DNA from: Bacteroidales bacterium
GTDB lineage: Bacteria > Bacteroidota > Bacteroidia > Bacteroidales > F082
Assembly (NCBI GenBank): GCA_028704385.1
Contig: JAQVLA010000020.1
Location: forward strand, 1-64,000
Length of the DNA: 64,000 nt
Direction: 5' to 3'
Shown: positions 9,528-19,400 of the stretch, piece after piece
Position numbering within the stretch: the stretch's first letter is position 1
Layout of the letters: every line of letters starts with the position of its first letter
Notes under the pieces: model-generated
What the model was told of the DNA's origin: nothing
The model's database searches: none
Seen by the model: only the letters and a program-made list of their open reading frames with translations
Made by a program: the position numbers and the translations under genes

Positions 9528-12500
9528 TTATAATCTGATGAGTTTTTTCACAATTTTTTCTTTTCTGTCTGTTAACATTAAATAATAAATTCCTGAAGGA
9601 AACATACTCAAATCCAACTGATGTTGGTTATTCGAGTCATAGTAAATTTCCAACTCCTGTCTGATCAATATTTGTCCGGCTGGATTGAGTACCCATAAAT
9701 TTGCCGTGGATTCTAAATGTTTGAAAGTAATATTAAATAAACCTTTTGTTGGATTAGGGAATATTTGCAGATTATTCTCATGATTCCATTCGCTCAGTCC
9801 TATATTGCAAGTGTTAAAATCGAAAAAAACCGTAAGATCATCTCTGTTTTGGCAGCCTGTTTCGGGATTGGTTACGCGAACCCACCAATTCTGCACATCA
9901 ATCCAGTTACCGTTTGTAACAGCTTTTTGCCGCTGTGAGGTTGCTCCATTCATCCAGTAATAGTTGAGGTTGGGGCCTGCATCCAGCCAAACAGAATCTC
10001 TTACACAAACAAAGATGGTATTATCTGTTTCTGTATATCCGGCAGGGACTATGTCTACTTCCGGAAGTTGAAGAACTGCTATGGTAATTGAAGCAGTAGC
10101 ACTTGTAAAACCATCACTCACTTCAACTTCATAAATACTTGTAGAAGAAGGGCTAACAACAGGATTTGCTTCACTGGATTGCCAGCTATCGTTGTTTACT
10201 GTCCAGGAATAGGTATAATCAGAGGAGCCGCCTCCAAAAGCTGTAGTAAAAAGTTGTGTGCTTTCTCCCAGGCAGATTGAACTCTGAGATGTTTCAACAA
10301 AAACACCAAGCTGATCGCCACCAACAATTACTGTAGTGCCGGATTCGTCAACGCAACCATTAAGGTCGGTGACAAGGAGATTAAAATTAGTTGTATTATA
10401 AAGAATTTTAGTTTGAGGCTGTGGCATATATTGCCCGGTTGCAGGGTTAGCAAGGGAATCAGCTGGTGACCATTGATATGAAAAGTTCCCTGTTCCACCG
10501 GATGCACTTCCCAAAAGTGTGGTAAAGGTGCCTACATTGATTACCTGATTGGTCCCGGCTGAGGCAACAGGAGAGGGATTTACAGTAATGGTTTGTTGAT
10601 CAGACACACTGTTCATGCCATCATTCACAATCACTGTATAGGTAGTTGAAATCATAGGTTCAACGACCGGATCGGGCAGGTTAGAGCTGAAATTTCCGTT
10701 GGAGGATGACCAGCTATAGGTATAATTGCCTGATCCGCCAAAGGGATTAGCTGTGAGTTGTACCTGTGTGCCTGAGCAGATTACATTAGCACTCGCTGCA
10801 ATTTCAACTCCTAAGGGGCCACCTGTAATATTCACCTGAACAACATCGCTTGTGCTACAACCCGAATTTTGATTTGTGACTTCAAGTGTGAATGATTTAT
10901 TTTGCTCCATTGAGATGGTAGTAGGAGTAAGAGACTCGGGATTCTGCAGAAAGCCGGCAGGCGACCAGCTAAAGGTGTAATCCGGATCGCCTGTAATACT
11001 GCCTTCCAGAACTGTTGTCCAGCCATAGTTAATGGTTTTGTCCGGCCCGGCATCGGCGACCGAAAGGGCTCCAACGTACACAGTAACAGATTGTTCAAGC
11101 TGTGTTGTACCATCATCTACCAAAACATGATAAGCTGTAGTCACTTCAGGACTTACTACTGGATTTGCTTCATTGCTTGTAAATCCTGCTGGGTTTGAAG
11201 TCCACTCATAGGTGTAGGAACCGCTTCCGCCGCTGGCATTGGCAGAAAGTTGTGATTGTTCGCCCGGACAAATTTCTTCCGGATTTGCTGTTGGGTTAAT
11301 CGTCATCACAGTACCCGAAACAATCACACTCATCTGGTCGCTGCTTTCGCAGCCTGAACTGTTGTCGGTAATTAACAAAGTAAACTGTTTAGTTTCGTCT
11401 AATGGAATTGTCGTAGGTTGTAAAATTGTCGGATTATTCAGCAAAGCTGCTGGAGTCCAGCTAACCTCAAAACTGCCCGATCCACCACTGGTACTGCCTT
11501 GTAATGTTGCCGTAGTGCCGGCTGGTATGGTGATGTCAGTTCCGGCATTGGCGACAGTTACCAGTCCAACACTAATTGTTATCTGATCTGTAACATTGTT
11601 TTGACCATCGCTGAGATTTACTTGATAAGTCGTAGTTTCATCCGGCGAAACACTAACCTGGGCTGTAGTGGCCTGCCAAGATGAAGGGGGAACAGTAGTC
11701 CAGAGATAGCTGTAATTCCCTGATCCTCCTGAGGCTGTTGCATTGAGCAAACTGGATCCGCCCTGACAAATAGTTTCGGGGTTCGCATTGGCAGTGACGG
11801 ACAGGATTCCACCTGTAGTAAAAATCGTTACCTGATCCTCCGTCATACATCCACTTAGATTGTCAGTAATACTTAAAGTAAATACAGTAGTATTTTCAAG
11901 TGGCAGTGTGGTTGGTGTTAGCGTGTTGTTTGTTTCTAACAGGCTTTCAGGTTGCCAGTCAACAATATAATTTCCCGAACCACCTTCAACTGAACCTTCA
12001 AGCTGTGTGGTCCAGCCTGTAGTAATGGTTTGATCAGGCCCGGCATGAGCGATACTAATAGGGCCAACTTCTACGGTTACTTCTCCTTCCAGGGTATTTT
12101 GTCCGTCAAAAACAGCAACGAAATAAGTGGTTGTTTGGGTTGGAGATACAATTGGTGAAGCAATATTACTGCTGAAACCAACAGGATCGCTTGTCCAGGA
12201 ATAGGTGTAACTGCCCGAACCTCCGGCAGGCAGCGCATGCAATTGGGTGCTTTCTTCGGGACAAAGGTTGTAATCGTCAGCTGTTACATTAAGTACAAAT
12301 GGGTTACCGGTAACTGTTATCACTACCTGATCCTCGCTCATACAACCACCCGAGTTGTCTGTTACACTTAAAGTGAAAATAGTAGTTGTTGTTAAGGGCA
12401 GTGTGCCGGTTTGAAGTTCATCAGGATTTTCTACCAATCCGGAAGGTTGCCACAGAATTGTATAATTGCCAGATCCTGCTGTTGCTGATCCTGCCAATTG

Positions 12501-13940
12501 TGTTGTCCATCCGTTAAAAATCGTCTGATCTTCACCGGCATCTACATCCGTACTCATTTTTACAAGCACCTGTTTGGTGATGTCCTGGGCACACTGGCTT
12601 TCACCTGTGTATGTGGTTAATGTTACCTGATAGGTTCCTGCACTGGCATAAAGATGTGTTGGATTTTGCAGGCTCGATTCGCTGCCATCGCCAAATGCCC
12701 AATGCCATGAAGTGATTTGTCCGGAAATTGGGTTTACAGTTGACAGGTCTGTGAAAATAGTTTCTTCACCCCGACAGGCTTCCGTGAAGCTGAAATCGGG
12801 AATTGGCATGGGATTTACCACAACCTCCAGCTCAATTGGATCACTTTGGCTGGCTCCAACCGTGATTACTAAAGAATAAGTACCGGCAGCAGCCATCGTA
12901 ACATTGTTGATAACCGGATTTTGCTGGTTTGAGGTGAAACCATTAGGACCTGTCCAGCTGTAGCTTGCTCCGGCAACATTATCAGCATACAATTGCAGGG
13001 TTTCTCCGACGCAAACGGGGCTGTTACTTCCGATGGGAGGGGGCAAAATGGAACAGTCTGTCTCACCATCACCTGCGGTCTTCTGAAAGGTTATATTACC
13101 TGCCGCATTGGCATAGTTGGTAATTAGTAAAATGAAGTATTGCCCCACTTCACCATCGACAATATGAGCATGTTCAACGTTACTGGCTGAATAACTACAG
13201 TCGTGCAGGTTCCCTGAAGGGTAAAAATTAGGGTTGGATGTGTTACTTGGGCAAGTGGTGCAATTAGCTGTCAATCCGTTTGGACATGGAGTTACAGGAT
13301 CAGAATAAGGACCCCAAATGGCAAAATCAATATCTAAATTATCACCATTGGTGCGTGTTCCGACCATTTCAATTGTGATATCACCTGCTTGTAAAATGCG
13401 CATATGGTACCAAACTGGATTAGGCTGTGAACTCAGACATCCATAATCCGGCCCGGGCTCAGCACTCCCATTATTTACTCCTGCCGGAAAACTGTATATT
13501 TCTCCTGTACAAAAAGGATCCGATTCGGCACAAAAATCACCGCGAAGGTTTTTTTGATCTGCAAGCACGAAATCAATCCAATCATTGCCAATTGCTTGCT
13601 TCCACAGCTGCTCTGCCTCTGCCAGGCTTTGTTTGTCCATTGCCTCAACAATTTCTAAAACCTGCCTTTGCTTGTCATCAATCAAAGACTGTAGCTCTTC
13701 GTTTGTTAAATCCTTTCTGGATTTAAGCTGTATTATGCCATTTCCCTCCGGATGAGGCATCACGATAAGGTCTGAATCTTCCAGAAAAGTCTTTACTAAA
13801 CCAAACCTGTACCCAAAAGAAGCATATTCGTGCAGATCAATTTCAACCGAGGCTGACTTTTCCTGTGCCGTGAGCTGTTGTCTGCAAGGAATTAAAGTCA
13901 ACATAATAATGAACCATAAAACGTTGAAATTCAATTTCAT
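9528..13940 (-). CDS. Giant secreted PKD/Ig-repeat protein with T9SS type A sorting domain
   Basis: 1470 aa, paralogous over its length to the 6443-9331 product. Signal peptide at the N-terminus (IIMLTLIPCRQQLTAQ); the same Cys-containing domain (DPFCTGEIYSFPAGVN ... IDFAIWGPYSDPVTPC) carrying an extra Cys-rich insertion (CTTCPSNTSNPN); Ig-like and PKD domains; then five alternating A/B repeat pairs. The A repeats start near VDAGEDQTIFNGW, AHAGPDQTITTGW, ANAGTDITIPAG, ADAGPDKTINYGW and ASAGTNQVINVG. The C-terminus (LQIFPNPTKGLFNITF ... FPSGIYYLMLTDRKEKIVKKLI) is a type A sorting domain. Probably a long extended surface protein. 196 bp separate it from the next minus-strand gene. Confidence 0.92.
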   Translation of the reverse strand: MKLNFNVLWFIIMLTLIPCRQQLTAQEKSASVEIDLHEYASFGYRFGLVKTFLEDSDLIVMPHPEGNGIIQLKSRKDLTNEELQSLIDDKQRQVLEIVEAMDKQSLAEAEQLWKQAIGNDWIDFVLADQKNLRGDFCAESDPFCTGEIYSFPAGVNNGSAEPGPDYGCLSSQPNPVWYHMRILQAGDITIEMVGTRTNGDNLDIDFAIWGPYSDPVTPCPNGLTANCTTCPSNTSNPNFYPSGNLHDCSYSASNVEHAHIVDGEVGQYFILLITNYANAAGNITFQKTAGDGETDCSILPPPIGSNSPVCVGETLQLYADNVAGASYSWTGPNGFTSNQQNPVINNVTMAAAGTYSLVITVGASQSDPIELEVVVNPMPIPDFSFTEACRGEETIFTDLSTVNPISGQITSWHWAFGDGSESSLQNPTHLYASAGTYQVTLTTYTGESQCAQDITKQVLVKMSTDVDAGEDQTIFNGWTTQLAGSATAGSGNYTILWQPSGLVENPDELQTGTLPLTTTTIFTLSVTDNSGGCMSEDQVVITVTGNPFVLNVTADDYNLCPEESTQLHALPAGGSGSYTYSWTSDPVGFSSNIASPIVSPTQTTTYFVAVFDGQNTLEGEVTVEVGPISIAHAGPDQTITTGWTTQLEGSVEGGSGNYIVDWQPESLLETNNTLTPTTLPLENTTVFTLSITDNLSGCMTEDQVTIFTTGGILSVTANANPETICQGGSSLLNATASGGSGNYSYLWTTVPPSSWQATTAQVSVSPDETTTYQVNLSDGQNNVTDQITISVGLVTVANAGTDITIPAGTTATLQGSTSGGSGSFEVSWTPAALLNNPTILQPTTIPLDETKQFTLLITDNSSGCESSDQMSVIVSGTVMTINPTANPEEICPGEQSQLSANASGGSGSYTYEWTSNPAGFTSNEANPVVSPEVTTAYHVLVDDGTTQLEQSVTVYVGALSVADAGPDKTINYGWTTVLEGSITGDPDYTFSWSPAGFLQNPESLTPTTISMEQNKSFTLEVTNQNSGCSTSDVVQVNITGGPLGVEIAASANVICSGTQVQLTANPFGGSGNYTYSWSSSNGNFSSNLPDPVVEPMISTTYTVIVNDGMNSVSDQQTITVNPSPVASAGTNQVINVGTFTTLLGSASGGTGNFSYQWSPADSLANPATGQYMPQPQTKILYNTTNFNLLVTDLNGCVDESGTTVIVGGDQLGVFVETSQSSICLGESTQLFTTAFGGGSSDYTYSWTVNNDSWQSSEANPVVSPSSTSIYEVEVSDGFTSATASITIAVLQLPEVDIVPAGYTETDNTIFVCVRDSVWLDAGPNLNYYWMNGATSQRQKAVTNGNWIDVQNWWVRVTNPETGCQNRDDLTVFFDFNTCNIGLSEWNHENNLQIFPNPTKGLFNITFKHLESTANLWVLNPAGQILIRQELEIYYDSNNQHQLDLSMFPSGIYYLMLTDRKEKIVKKLIRL

Positions 13941-14112
13941 ACTTAGTTATGTTATGAGCAAAGCATTGAACCCGGGGAGACCTTGCTTTAATTTCAGGAT
14001 AAAATTAAACATTTCTTAACATTATGAGCAACAAGAAATAAAAATATCCTGTACAATGCTTCGTACCAATTCTGGCTGAAAACTTATCTTTGTTGGCTAA
14101 TCAAAGCAATTT

Positions 14113-15501
14113 ATGTGTGTTATGAGGCATTGGTGCGTATCAGGATTTTCATTTTTATTTCTTACTACATTACTTGTTTTCCCGCAAATTCAACTGCTTG
14201 GCCAGCATCAGATCACGGGAACCATTACCGATTATGCGAACCGGGATATATTTCTGGAAGCCTACAAGGGTGAGTTGCTTATTCCGGTTGATACCGTAAA
14301 AACCAATGAGCAGGGCACTTTCAGTTTTGATGCCCCGCTCGAAAGTGGTCTGTATCGGCTCTCGCTTTCGGCTGGCCCTTCGTTGCAACTGGTTGTTGAA
14401 AAAAGTGCTGTTCAATTTGTATGGAATAATTATCAGCAAAACAGACAAATACAATTTATTAACTCACCCGGAAATCAAATCTGGAATGATTATCTGCTTT
14501 TGCGTGATGAAACCTTCTTTCTTCAGGATTTACTCAAACCGGTGATCAGGGATTATAAAAAAGAGACACCATTTTACCGGCTTGCCGTAAAGGAATTCGA
14601 CAGCTTGCAACAACAATTGGAAAACAAAGTTGGTAAATGGATACATCAGTATCCGGAAAATCTTGCCACACGGTTTGTCCGTACCGATATGCGTCCTGCA
14701 ATTGACCTCTCAGGCAGTTTTAAATCGCAACGCGAAAACCTCAAACAACATTTTTTTGATCATACCGATTTTAGTGACACCTTATTGATCAGAAGTAATA
14801 TCCTGACGCGCAAGATGATCGATTTTTTGTCACTTTTTCAGGCTGAGGAAGAGTCTATGCAAGCAATCCAGTTTGAATTTATCAAAGGCCTGGATATGCT
14901 GTTCGAGAAGGCTGCCGTTGAACCTAAAATGTATGTTTTTGTACTCGATTATCTGATCGAAGGATTCGCGCAGCTTGGCTTGCCGGCTGTTACCGATTAT
15001 ATCAGCAGCCTGCCGCATTTTGATCAGGTGTGTATGGAAACCGAAACTTATATGGAAATTGAGCAGATTGTTGGGCCTTATCGTTCTACATTGCTGGGTG
15101 AGCCGGCTCCTGATCTTTTGCCGCAAGATATTGACGGGAACCCCTTTGGCTGGGAACGTATCTCGAAACCTAATACCCTGATTGTTTTTTGGTCAATCAA
15201 TTGTCCGCATTGTATTGAGCTGATGCCCGAGCTGAAAGCTTTTGCTGATCAACATCCTGAATTTGAAGTTATTTCTGTTGTTTTAAGTCCGGATAATAAT
15301 GTTTTACGTGATTTTCTGGAACAGGAAAACCTGAACTGGATTCATCTGAGCGACGGGTTGGGGTGGGAGAGTCCGATGGTGAAAGAGTATAACATTTTTG
15401 GAACACCAAGTATATTTGTGTTGGATGAAGAAAAGAAAATTGCTTCAAAACCCTCAGGGATTGCCGAACTGATTGAAATTGTTTCAATGAAAAAGAACTA
15501 A
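14113..15501 (+). CDS. Thioredoxin-like protein (TlpA/DUF4369 type)
   Basis: 462 aa. Signal peptide (FLFLTTLLVFPQIQLLGQ), then an N-terminal DUF4369-like beta domain (ITGTITDYANRDIFLEAYKGELLIPVDTV), a helical middle region and a C-terminal thioredoxin fold of the TlpA/AhpC type (LLGEPAPDLLPQDIDGNPF; active site NCPHC in SINCPHCIELMPEL; FGTPSIFVLDEE with the cis-proline). Expected to be periplasmic and to act in thiol-disulfide exchange. A second in-frame ATG at 14122 (MRHW) is an equally possible start. A TAnnTTTG -7-like box lies at 14085-14092 but without a clear -33 TTG. First of five plus-strand genes with very short gaps. Confidence 0.88.
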   Translation: MCVMRHWCVSGFSFLFLTTLLVFPQIQLLGQHQITGTITDYANRDIFLEAYKGELLIPVDTVKTNEQGTFSFDAPLESGLYRLSLSAGPSLQLVVEKSAVQFVWNNYQQNRQIQFINSPGNQIWNDYLLLRDETFFLQDLLKPVIRDYKKETPFYRLAVKEFDSLQQQLENKVGKWIHQYPENLATRFVRTDMRPAIDLSGSFKSQRENLKQHFFDHTDFSDTLLIRSNILTRKMIDFLSLFQAEEESMQAIQFEFIKGLDMLFEKAAVEPKMYVFVLDYLIEGFAQLGLPAVTDYISSLPHFDQVCMETETYMEIEQIVGPYRSTLLGEPAPDLLPQDIDGNPFGWERISKPNTLIVFWSINCPHCIELMPELKAFADQHPEFEVISVVLSPDNNVLRDFLEQENLNWIHLSDGLGWESPMVKEYNIFGTPSIFVLDEEKKIASKPSGIAELIEIVSMKKN

Positions 15502-15538
15502 ACCTATGTTTTTGATTTGGAATAGATTATTAAACTCA

Positions 15539-18472
15539 ATGCGCAAAAGAATTGTCACTTTATTGATTTTTGGATGGCTGATGTCTGCCTTTTCCCTGCA
15601 AGCGCAAACTTCTGTAAATGCTGATCGATGGGTTGATTCGGTTTTTCGCAGCCTGAGCCTCGAACAAAGGATAGGACAATTAATCATGCCTCGGGCTAAT
15701 CATCCTGAACAAGGCTATTATCCTGAAATTGAGTCTTATATTCGACAGTACAACCTGGGTGGCGTCACCTTCTTTAAAGGGGATCCTGAAACACAACTGA
15801 TACAAACCAATCGCTGGCAACAACTGGCTCAGACCCCTATGCTGATCTCCATTGATGGCGAATGGGGATTGGGAATGCGTTTGTCCAATACCATTTCGTA
15901 CCCTTTGCAGATGACATTGGGAGCTGTTCAGGATGAGCAACTTATCCGCGAGATGGGCAGGCAGATTGCAGAGCAATGCAAACGCATGGGCATTCATATG
16001 AATTTTGCACCGGTGGTGGATGTAAACAATAACCCTAAAAATCCCGTTATCGGAATGCGTTCCTTTGGTGAGGATGCCGAAGCCGTTAGTCGCAAAGCCC
16101 TGGCTTACGGAATGGCCATGCAAAAAGCCGGGATCCTAACAACCGCCAAGCATTTTCCGGGACATGGCAACACCCAAACGGATTCGCATTATGCCTTACC
16201 ACTTGTTGAAGAATCACTGCCCGAGTTGAGAAAGCTCCCATTGATACCTTTCCAGCAATTGATTGATTCCGGTCTGCATGGCATGATGGTGGCACATCTC
16301 TATCTGCCCGAACTTGCTGAAAAAGAGAACCTGTCTTCTTCGCTGTCTTATCGTATTGTCACAGACTTATTAAAAAATGAGATGGGTTTTAATGGTCTTG
16401 TGGTGACCGATGCTCTCGATATGAAAGGTGCCACACAATATGCCGGAGATGAGAATCCTTCATTGCAAGCACTAAAAGCCGGTAATGATATATTATTACT
16501 TCCCGAGAATGTTCCGGCTGCCATTGCGGCAATACGTGAAGCCGCTCAAACAGATTCGATAGTGTTGAAAAGGGTTGAGGAAAGTTGTCGCAAGGTGCTG
16601 TTATACAAGTATATGTCTGGGCTTAATGAGTATCGGCCCGTTTTCGTTGAAGGCCTTAACCAGGATCTGCATAAAGAAGAATATAGGCAGCTGGTGCAAA
16701 AACTGTATGATGAAGCCATAACCCTGCTTGAAAACCAGGAGGATATTTTGCCACTGACAGCAGAGAAAATGCAGGCAAAAAAATATGCCAGCCTGGTGAT
16801 TGGAGAATCCGAGCAGTCAGTTTTTCAGCGGGCTTTGTCGAACAACGGTTTGAAAGCTGATCATTTTCAGTTACCTAATAATGCAGACCAGAAATTCCGG
16901 AATCAGCTGCTCGAAAAATTGACGACTTACGACCTTGTATTAGTTGCAGTTCAAAACACAAACATCCTGGCATCAAAAAAATTTGGTATTGCGGATGAGT
17001 CTATCACATTTTTTGATAAACTCATCAAAAATACTGCTGTTAGTTTTAGTCTTTTTGCAAGTCCGTATGCCCTGGATTATTTTGATTTTAATGAGAATGT
17101 AAAGGCAGTAATGGTTGGTTATCAGGACAAACCGGAAGCTATGATTTCGATGGCAGGGATTATCATGGGAAAAATTGCTGCCCATGGCAAACTTCCGGTG
17201 ACGGCCAGCAGAAAATACAGCTTAGGCGAGGGTATTATAATGGACGTTTTTAGGGCGTCCTTCGAAAGGCCGGCCGGGATGACAGAAAACTATTATACCC
17301 TAAAAATTGATTCTATTGCACAGGAAGGCGTCAAAAAGAAGGCTTATCCGGGTTGTCAGATCGTTGCCTTGCACAAGGGGCAGGTGTTTTATGATAAGAA
17401 CTTTGGTTCGCTGGCAAGCAATGGAGTTCAAAAGGTAGAAGCCCATAATCTGTATGATCTGGCTTCACTAACCAAGCTGTTTGCTTCTACGCTGGCGGTA
17501 ATGAAATTGTATGAAGACAGCTTACTAAGCCTCGATGATACGCTGGGAATGTATTTTCCATATTTGCGCCATACCGACAAATCCGGAATAAGTCTGAAAG
17601 AAATACTGGCACATCAATCAGGTTTGGATGGCTGGATACCTTATTATAAGGAAACCATTTCGGCGAATGGCCCTTTGCCCGAATTTTATGCTACCGAAGG
17701 GAATGAAGACTTCCCAAACAGGGTAGCTGAAAAAATGTATATCGAGAGAATTTATAAGTATAAGATTTTTCAGCAGATCGCTGATAGCCCACTCAAAGAG
17801 AAAAAATACCGTTACAGTGATTTGGGATTTTATTTTATCCCGCAGCTGGTCGAAATGCTTACCAATATACCATTTGACCTGTATCTGGAACAAAACTTTT
17901 ACGAGCCGATGGGCTTAACACATACCTTGTTCAGGCCATTAAGAAGGTTTCCGGCAGACAGCATCGCCCCCACAGAGAATGATCTTATGTTCAGGCAGCA
18001 GACCCTGAGGGGCGATGTACACGATCAGGGAGCAGCCATGCTGGGCGGTATTGCCGGACATGCCGGCTTGTTTTCAAATGCACAGGAATCAGCCCTTATC
18101 ATGCAGATGCTGCTTAACGGAGGTCGTTTGAACGGATTACAATTACTAAAACCTGAAACAATTGCCTTGTTTAATACGGTGCATTTCAGAGAAAACGAAA
18201 ACCGAAGAGGATTAGGATTCGACAAGCCACCCATCGAAGTAAACCCCCGTTTCAGAAATCCGGCAGAGCCTGCATCTCCCGAAAGCTTCGGACATACCGG
18301 CTTCACAGGAACTTTTGTATGGGCCGATCCGGTGAATGAACTGGTTGTGGTATTTTTGTCGAATCGAGTTCATCCGGATGCTTCCAATCCTTTGTTGATG
18401 CGGATGAATATCAGAACAAATATTCACGAATTATTTTATAAAGCGATTTCGCTTGTTAACACTGAGAGTTAA
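15539..18472 (+). CDS. Glycoside hydrolase family 3 fused to a serine beta-lactamase-like domain
   Basis: 977 aa from the chosen ATG at 15539; the open frame extends to 15506, but MRKRIVTLLIFGWLMSAFSLQAQ makes a clean signal peptide. Residues about 30-370 are a GH3 catalytic domain of the NagZ type, with KHFPGHG followed by a distal DSH and the nucleophile Asp in VVTDALDM. Next is a GH3 C-terminal-like domain (about 390-570). From about 590 to the end is a class C beta-lactamase/DD-peptidase fold with SxxK in SLTK, a YSD in the YxN position and HTGFTG in the KTG position. This architecture recurs in Bacteroidota; the role in cell-wall or muropeptide turnover is inferred. Confidence 0.93.
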   Translation: MRKRIVTLLIFGWLMSAFSLQAQTSVNADRWVDSVFRSLSLEQRIGQLIMPRANHPEQGYYPEIESYIRQYNLGGVTFFKGDPETQLIQTNRWQQLAQTPMLISIDGEWGLGMRLSNTISYPLQMTLGAVQDEQLIREMGRQIAEQCKRMGIHMNFAPVVDVNNNPKNPVIGMRSFGEDAEAVSRKALAYGMAMQKAGILTTAKHFPGHGNTQTDSHYALPLVEESLPELRKLPLIPFQQLIDSGLHGMMVAHLYLPELAEKENLSSSLSYRIVTDLLKNEMGFNGLVVTDALDMKGATQYAGDENPSLQALKAGNDILLLPENVPAAIAAIREAAQTDSIVLKRVEESCRKVLLYKYMSGLNEYRPVFVEGLNQDLHKEEYRQLVQKLYDEAITLLENQEDILPLTAEKMQAKKYASLVIGESEQSVFQRALSNNGLKADHFQLPNNADQKFRNQLLEKLTTYDLVLVAVQNTNILASKKFGIADESITFFDKLIKNTAVSFSLFASPYALDYFDFNENVKAVMVGYQDKPEAMISMAGIIMGKIAAHGKLPVTASRKYSLGEGIIMDVFRASFERPAGMTENYYTLKIDSIAQEGVKKKAYPGCQIVALHKGQVFYDKNFGSLASNGVQKVEAHNLYDLASLTKLFASTLAVMKLYEDSLLSLDDTLGMYFPYLRHTDKSGISLKEILAHQSGLDGWIPYYKETISANGPLPEFYATEGNEDFPNRVAEKMYIERIYKYKIFQQIADSPLKEKKYRYSDLGFYFIPQLVEMLTNIPFDLYLEQNFYEPMGLTHTLFRPLRRFPADSIAPTENDLMFRQQTLRGDVHDQGAAMLGGIAGHAGLFSNAQESALIMQMLLNGGRLNGLQLLKPETIALFNTVHFRENENRRGLGFDKPPIEVNPRFRNPAEPASPESFGHTGFTGTFVWADPVNELVVVFLSNRVHPDASNPLLMRMNIRTNIHELFYKAISLVNTES

Positions 18473-18479
18473 ATTCCCG

Positions 18480-19397
18480 ATGCATAAGATCAGCACAAAA
18501 TATTCATCAAAAAAGGAAAGCAGAAACCTGCTGATAACTGTTTGGTTAAATTTCGTCATTGCTTTTGCCGAGCTGCTGGGCGGATTCTTTTCGAATAGCT
18601 TGGCACTGATTTCGGATGCTTTGCACAATCTGAGTGATGCCACCGCCATGCTTATCACTTATATTGCGCTTAAAATAAGCAAGAAAGCTGCAAACGAAAA
18701 ACACACTTTTGGTTATAAGCGCATTCAAATATTGGCGGCCTTATTTAATGCAGTCACCCTGATCGGAATTTGTCTGTTTTTGATTTTTGAGGCTTACGAC
18801 CGCTTCCTGAATCCGGAAGATGTAAAGACAACACCGATGTTGATCGTTGCCGTAATCGGATTGATTGCTAATCTGGTTGGGGTGCTGCTGCTCAAACGGT
18901 TTTCGGCTTCCAATATCAATATCAAAGCAGCTTATCTGCATTTGATTGGCGACACCTTATCAAGTGTGGCAGTAATTGCCGGAGCACTGTTGATGATGTG
19001 GAAGGGCTGGCATTGGGTCGATCCGCTGATAACGGTATTGATCAGTATTTATATCATCAAAGAGACTTATCATGTACTTGTGGAGACCTATCATATTTTG
19101 ATGCAGTCAGTTCCTCCCGGTATAGAAGTTGATAAGGTAAGGAATTTTTTAATGAACATAAAGGAAATCAAGGATGTACACCATATCCACATCTGGAGTC
19201 TGACCGATCAGCAGATTCATTTTGAAGCACATCTGGAGCTGTGTGAGGATATGAAAATTTCTGAAAGTCAGCAATTGTATCATCAGATTGCACATGAACT
19301 GGAGGATGAGTTTGGGATACATCACGTAACTTTGCAACCTGAAATTGGATATTGTAGGGATGTTTCTGCCGTAAAAAAGAATGAATTAACTAAATAA
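18480..19397 (+). CDS. Cation diffusion facilitator metal transporter
   Basis: 305 aa from the ATG at 18480; the open frame reaches back to 18453 inside the GH3 gene, but MHKISTKYSSKKES is the natural start, 8 bp after that stop. Six membrane segments typical of CDF transporters: NLLITVWLNFVIAFAELLGG, ALISDALHNLSDATAMLI with the metal-binding HxxxD motif, LFNAVTLIGICLFLIFEAYD, IVAVIGLIANLVGVLLL, AYLHLIGDTLSSVAVIAGAL with the second HxxxD, then a helix with DPLITVLISIYI. The cytoplasmic C-terminal domain carries VHHIHIWSL. Proton-coupled efflux of Zn2+ or a related divalent metal (ZitB/CzcD group); the exact metal is not readable from sequence. Confidence 0.95.
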   Translation: MHKISTKYSSKKESRNLLITVWLNFVIAFAELLGGFFSNSLALISDALHNLSDATAMLITYIALKISKKAANEKHTFGYKRIQILAALFNAVTLIGICLFLIFEAYDRFLNPEDVKTTPMLIVAVIGLIANLVGVLLLKRFSASNINIKAAYLHLIGDTLSSVAVIAGALLMMWKGWHWVDPLITVLISIYIIKETYHVLVETYHILMQSVPPGIEVDKVRNFLMNIKEIKDVHHIHIWSLTDQQIHFEAHLELCEDMKISESQQLYHQIAHELEDEFGIHHVTLQPEIGYCRDVSAVKKNELTK

Positions 19398-19400
19398 TAA

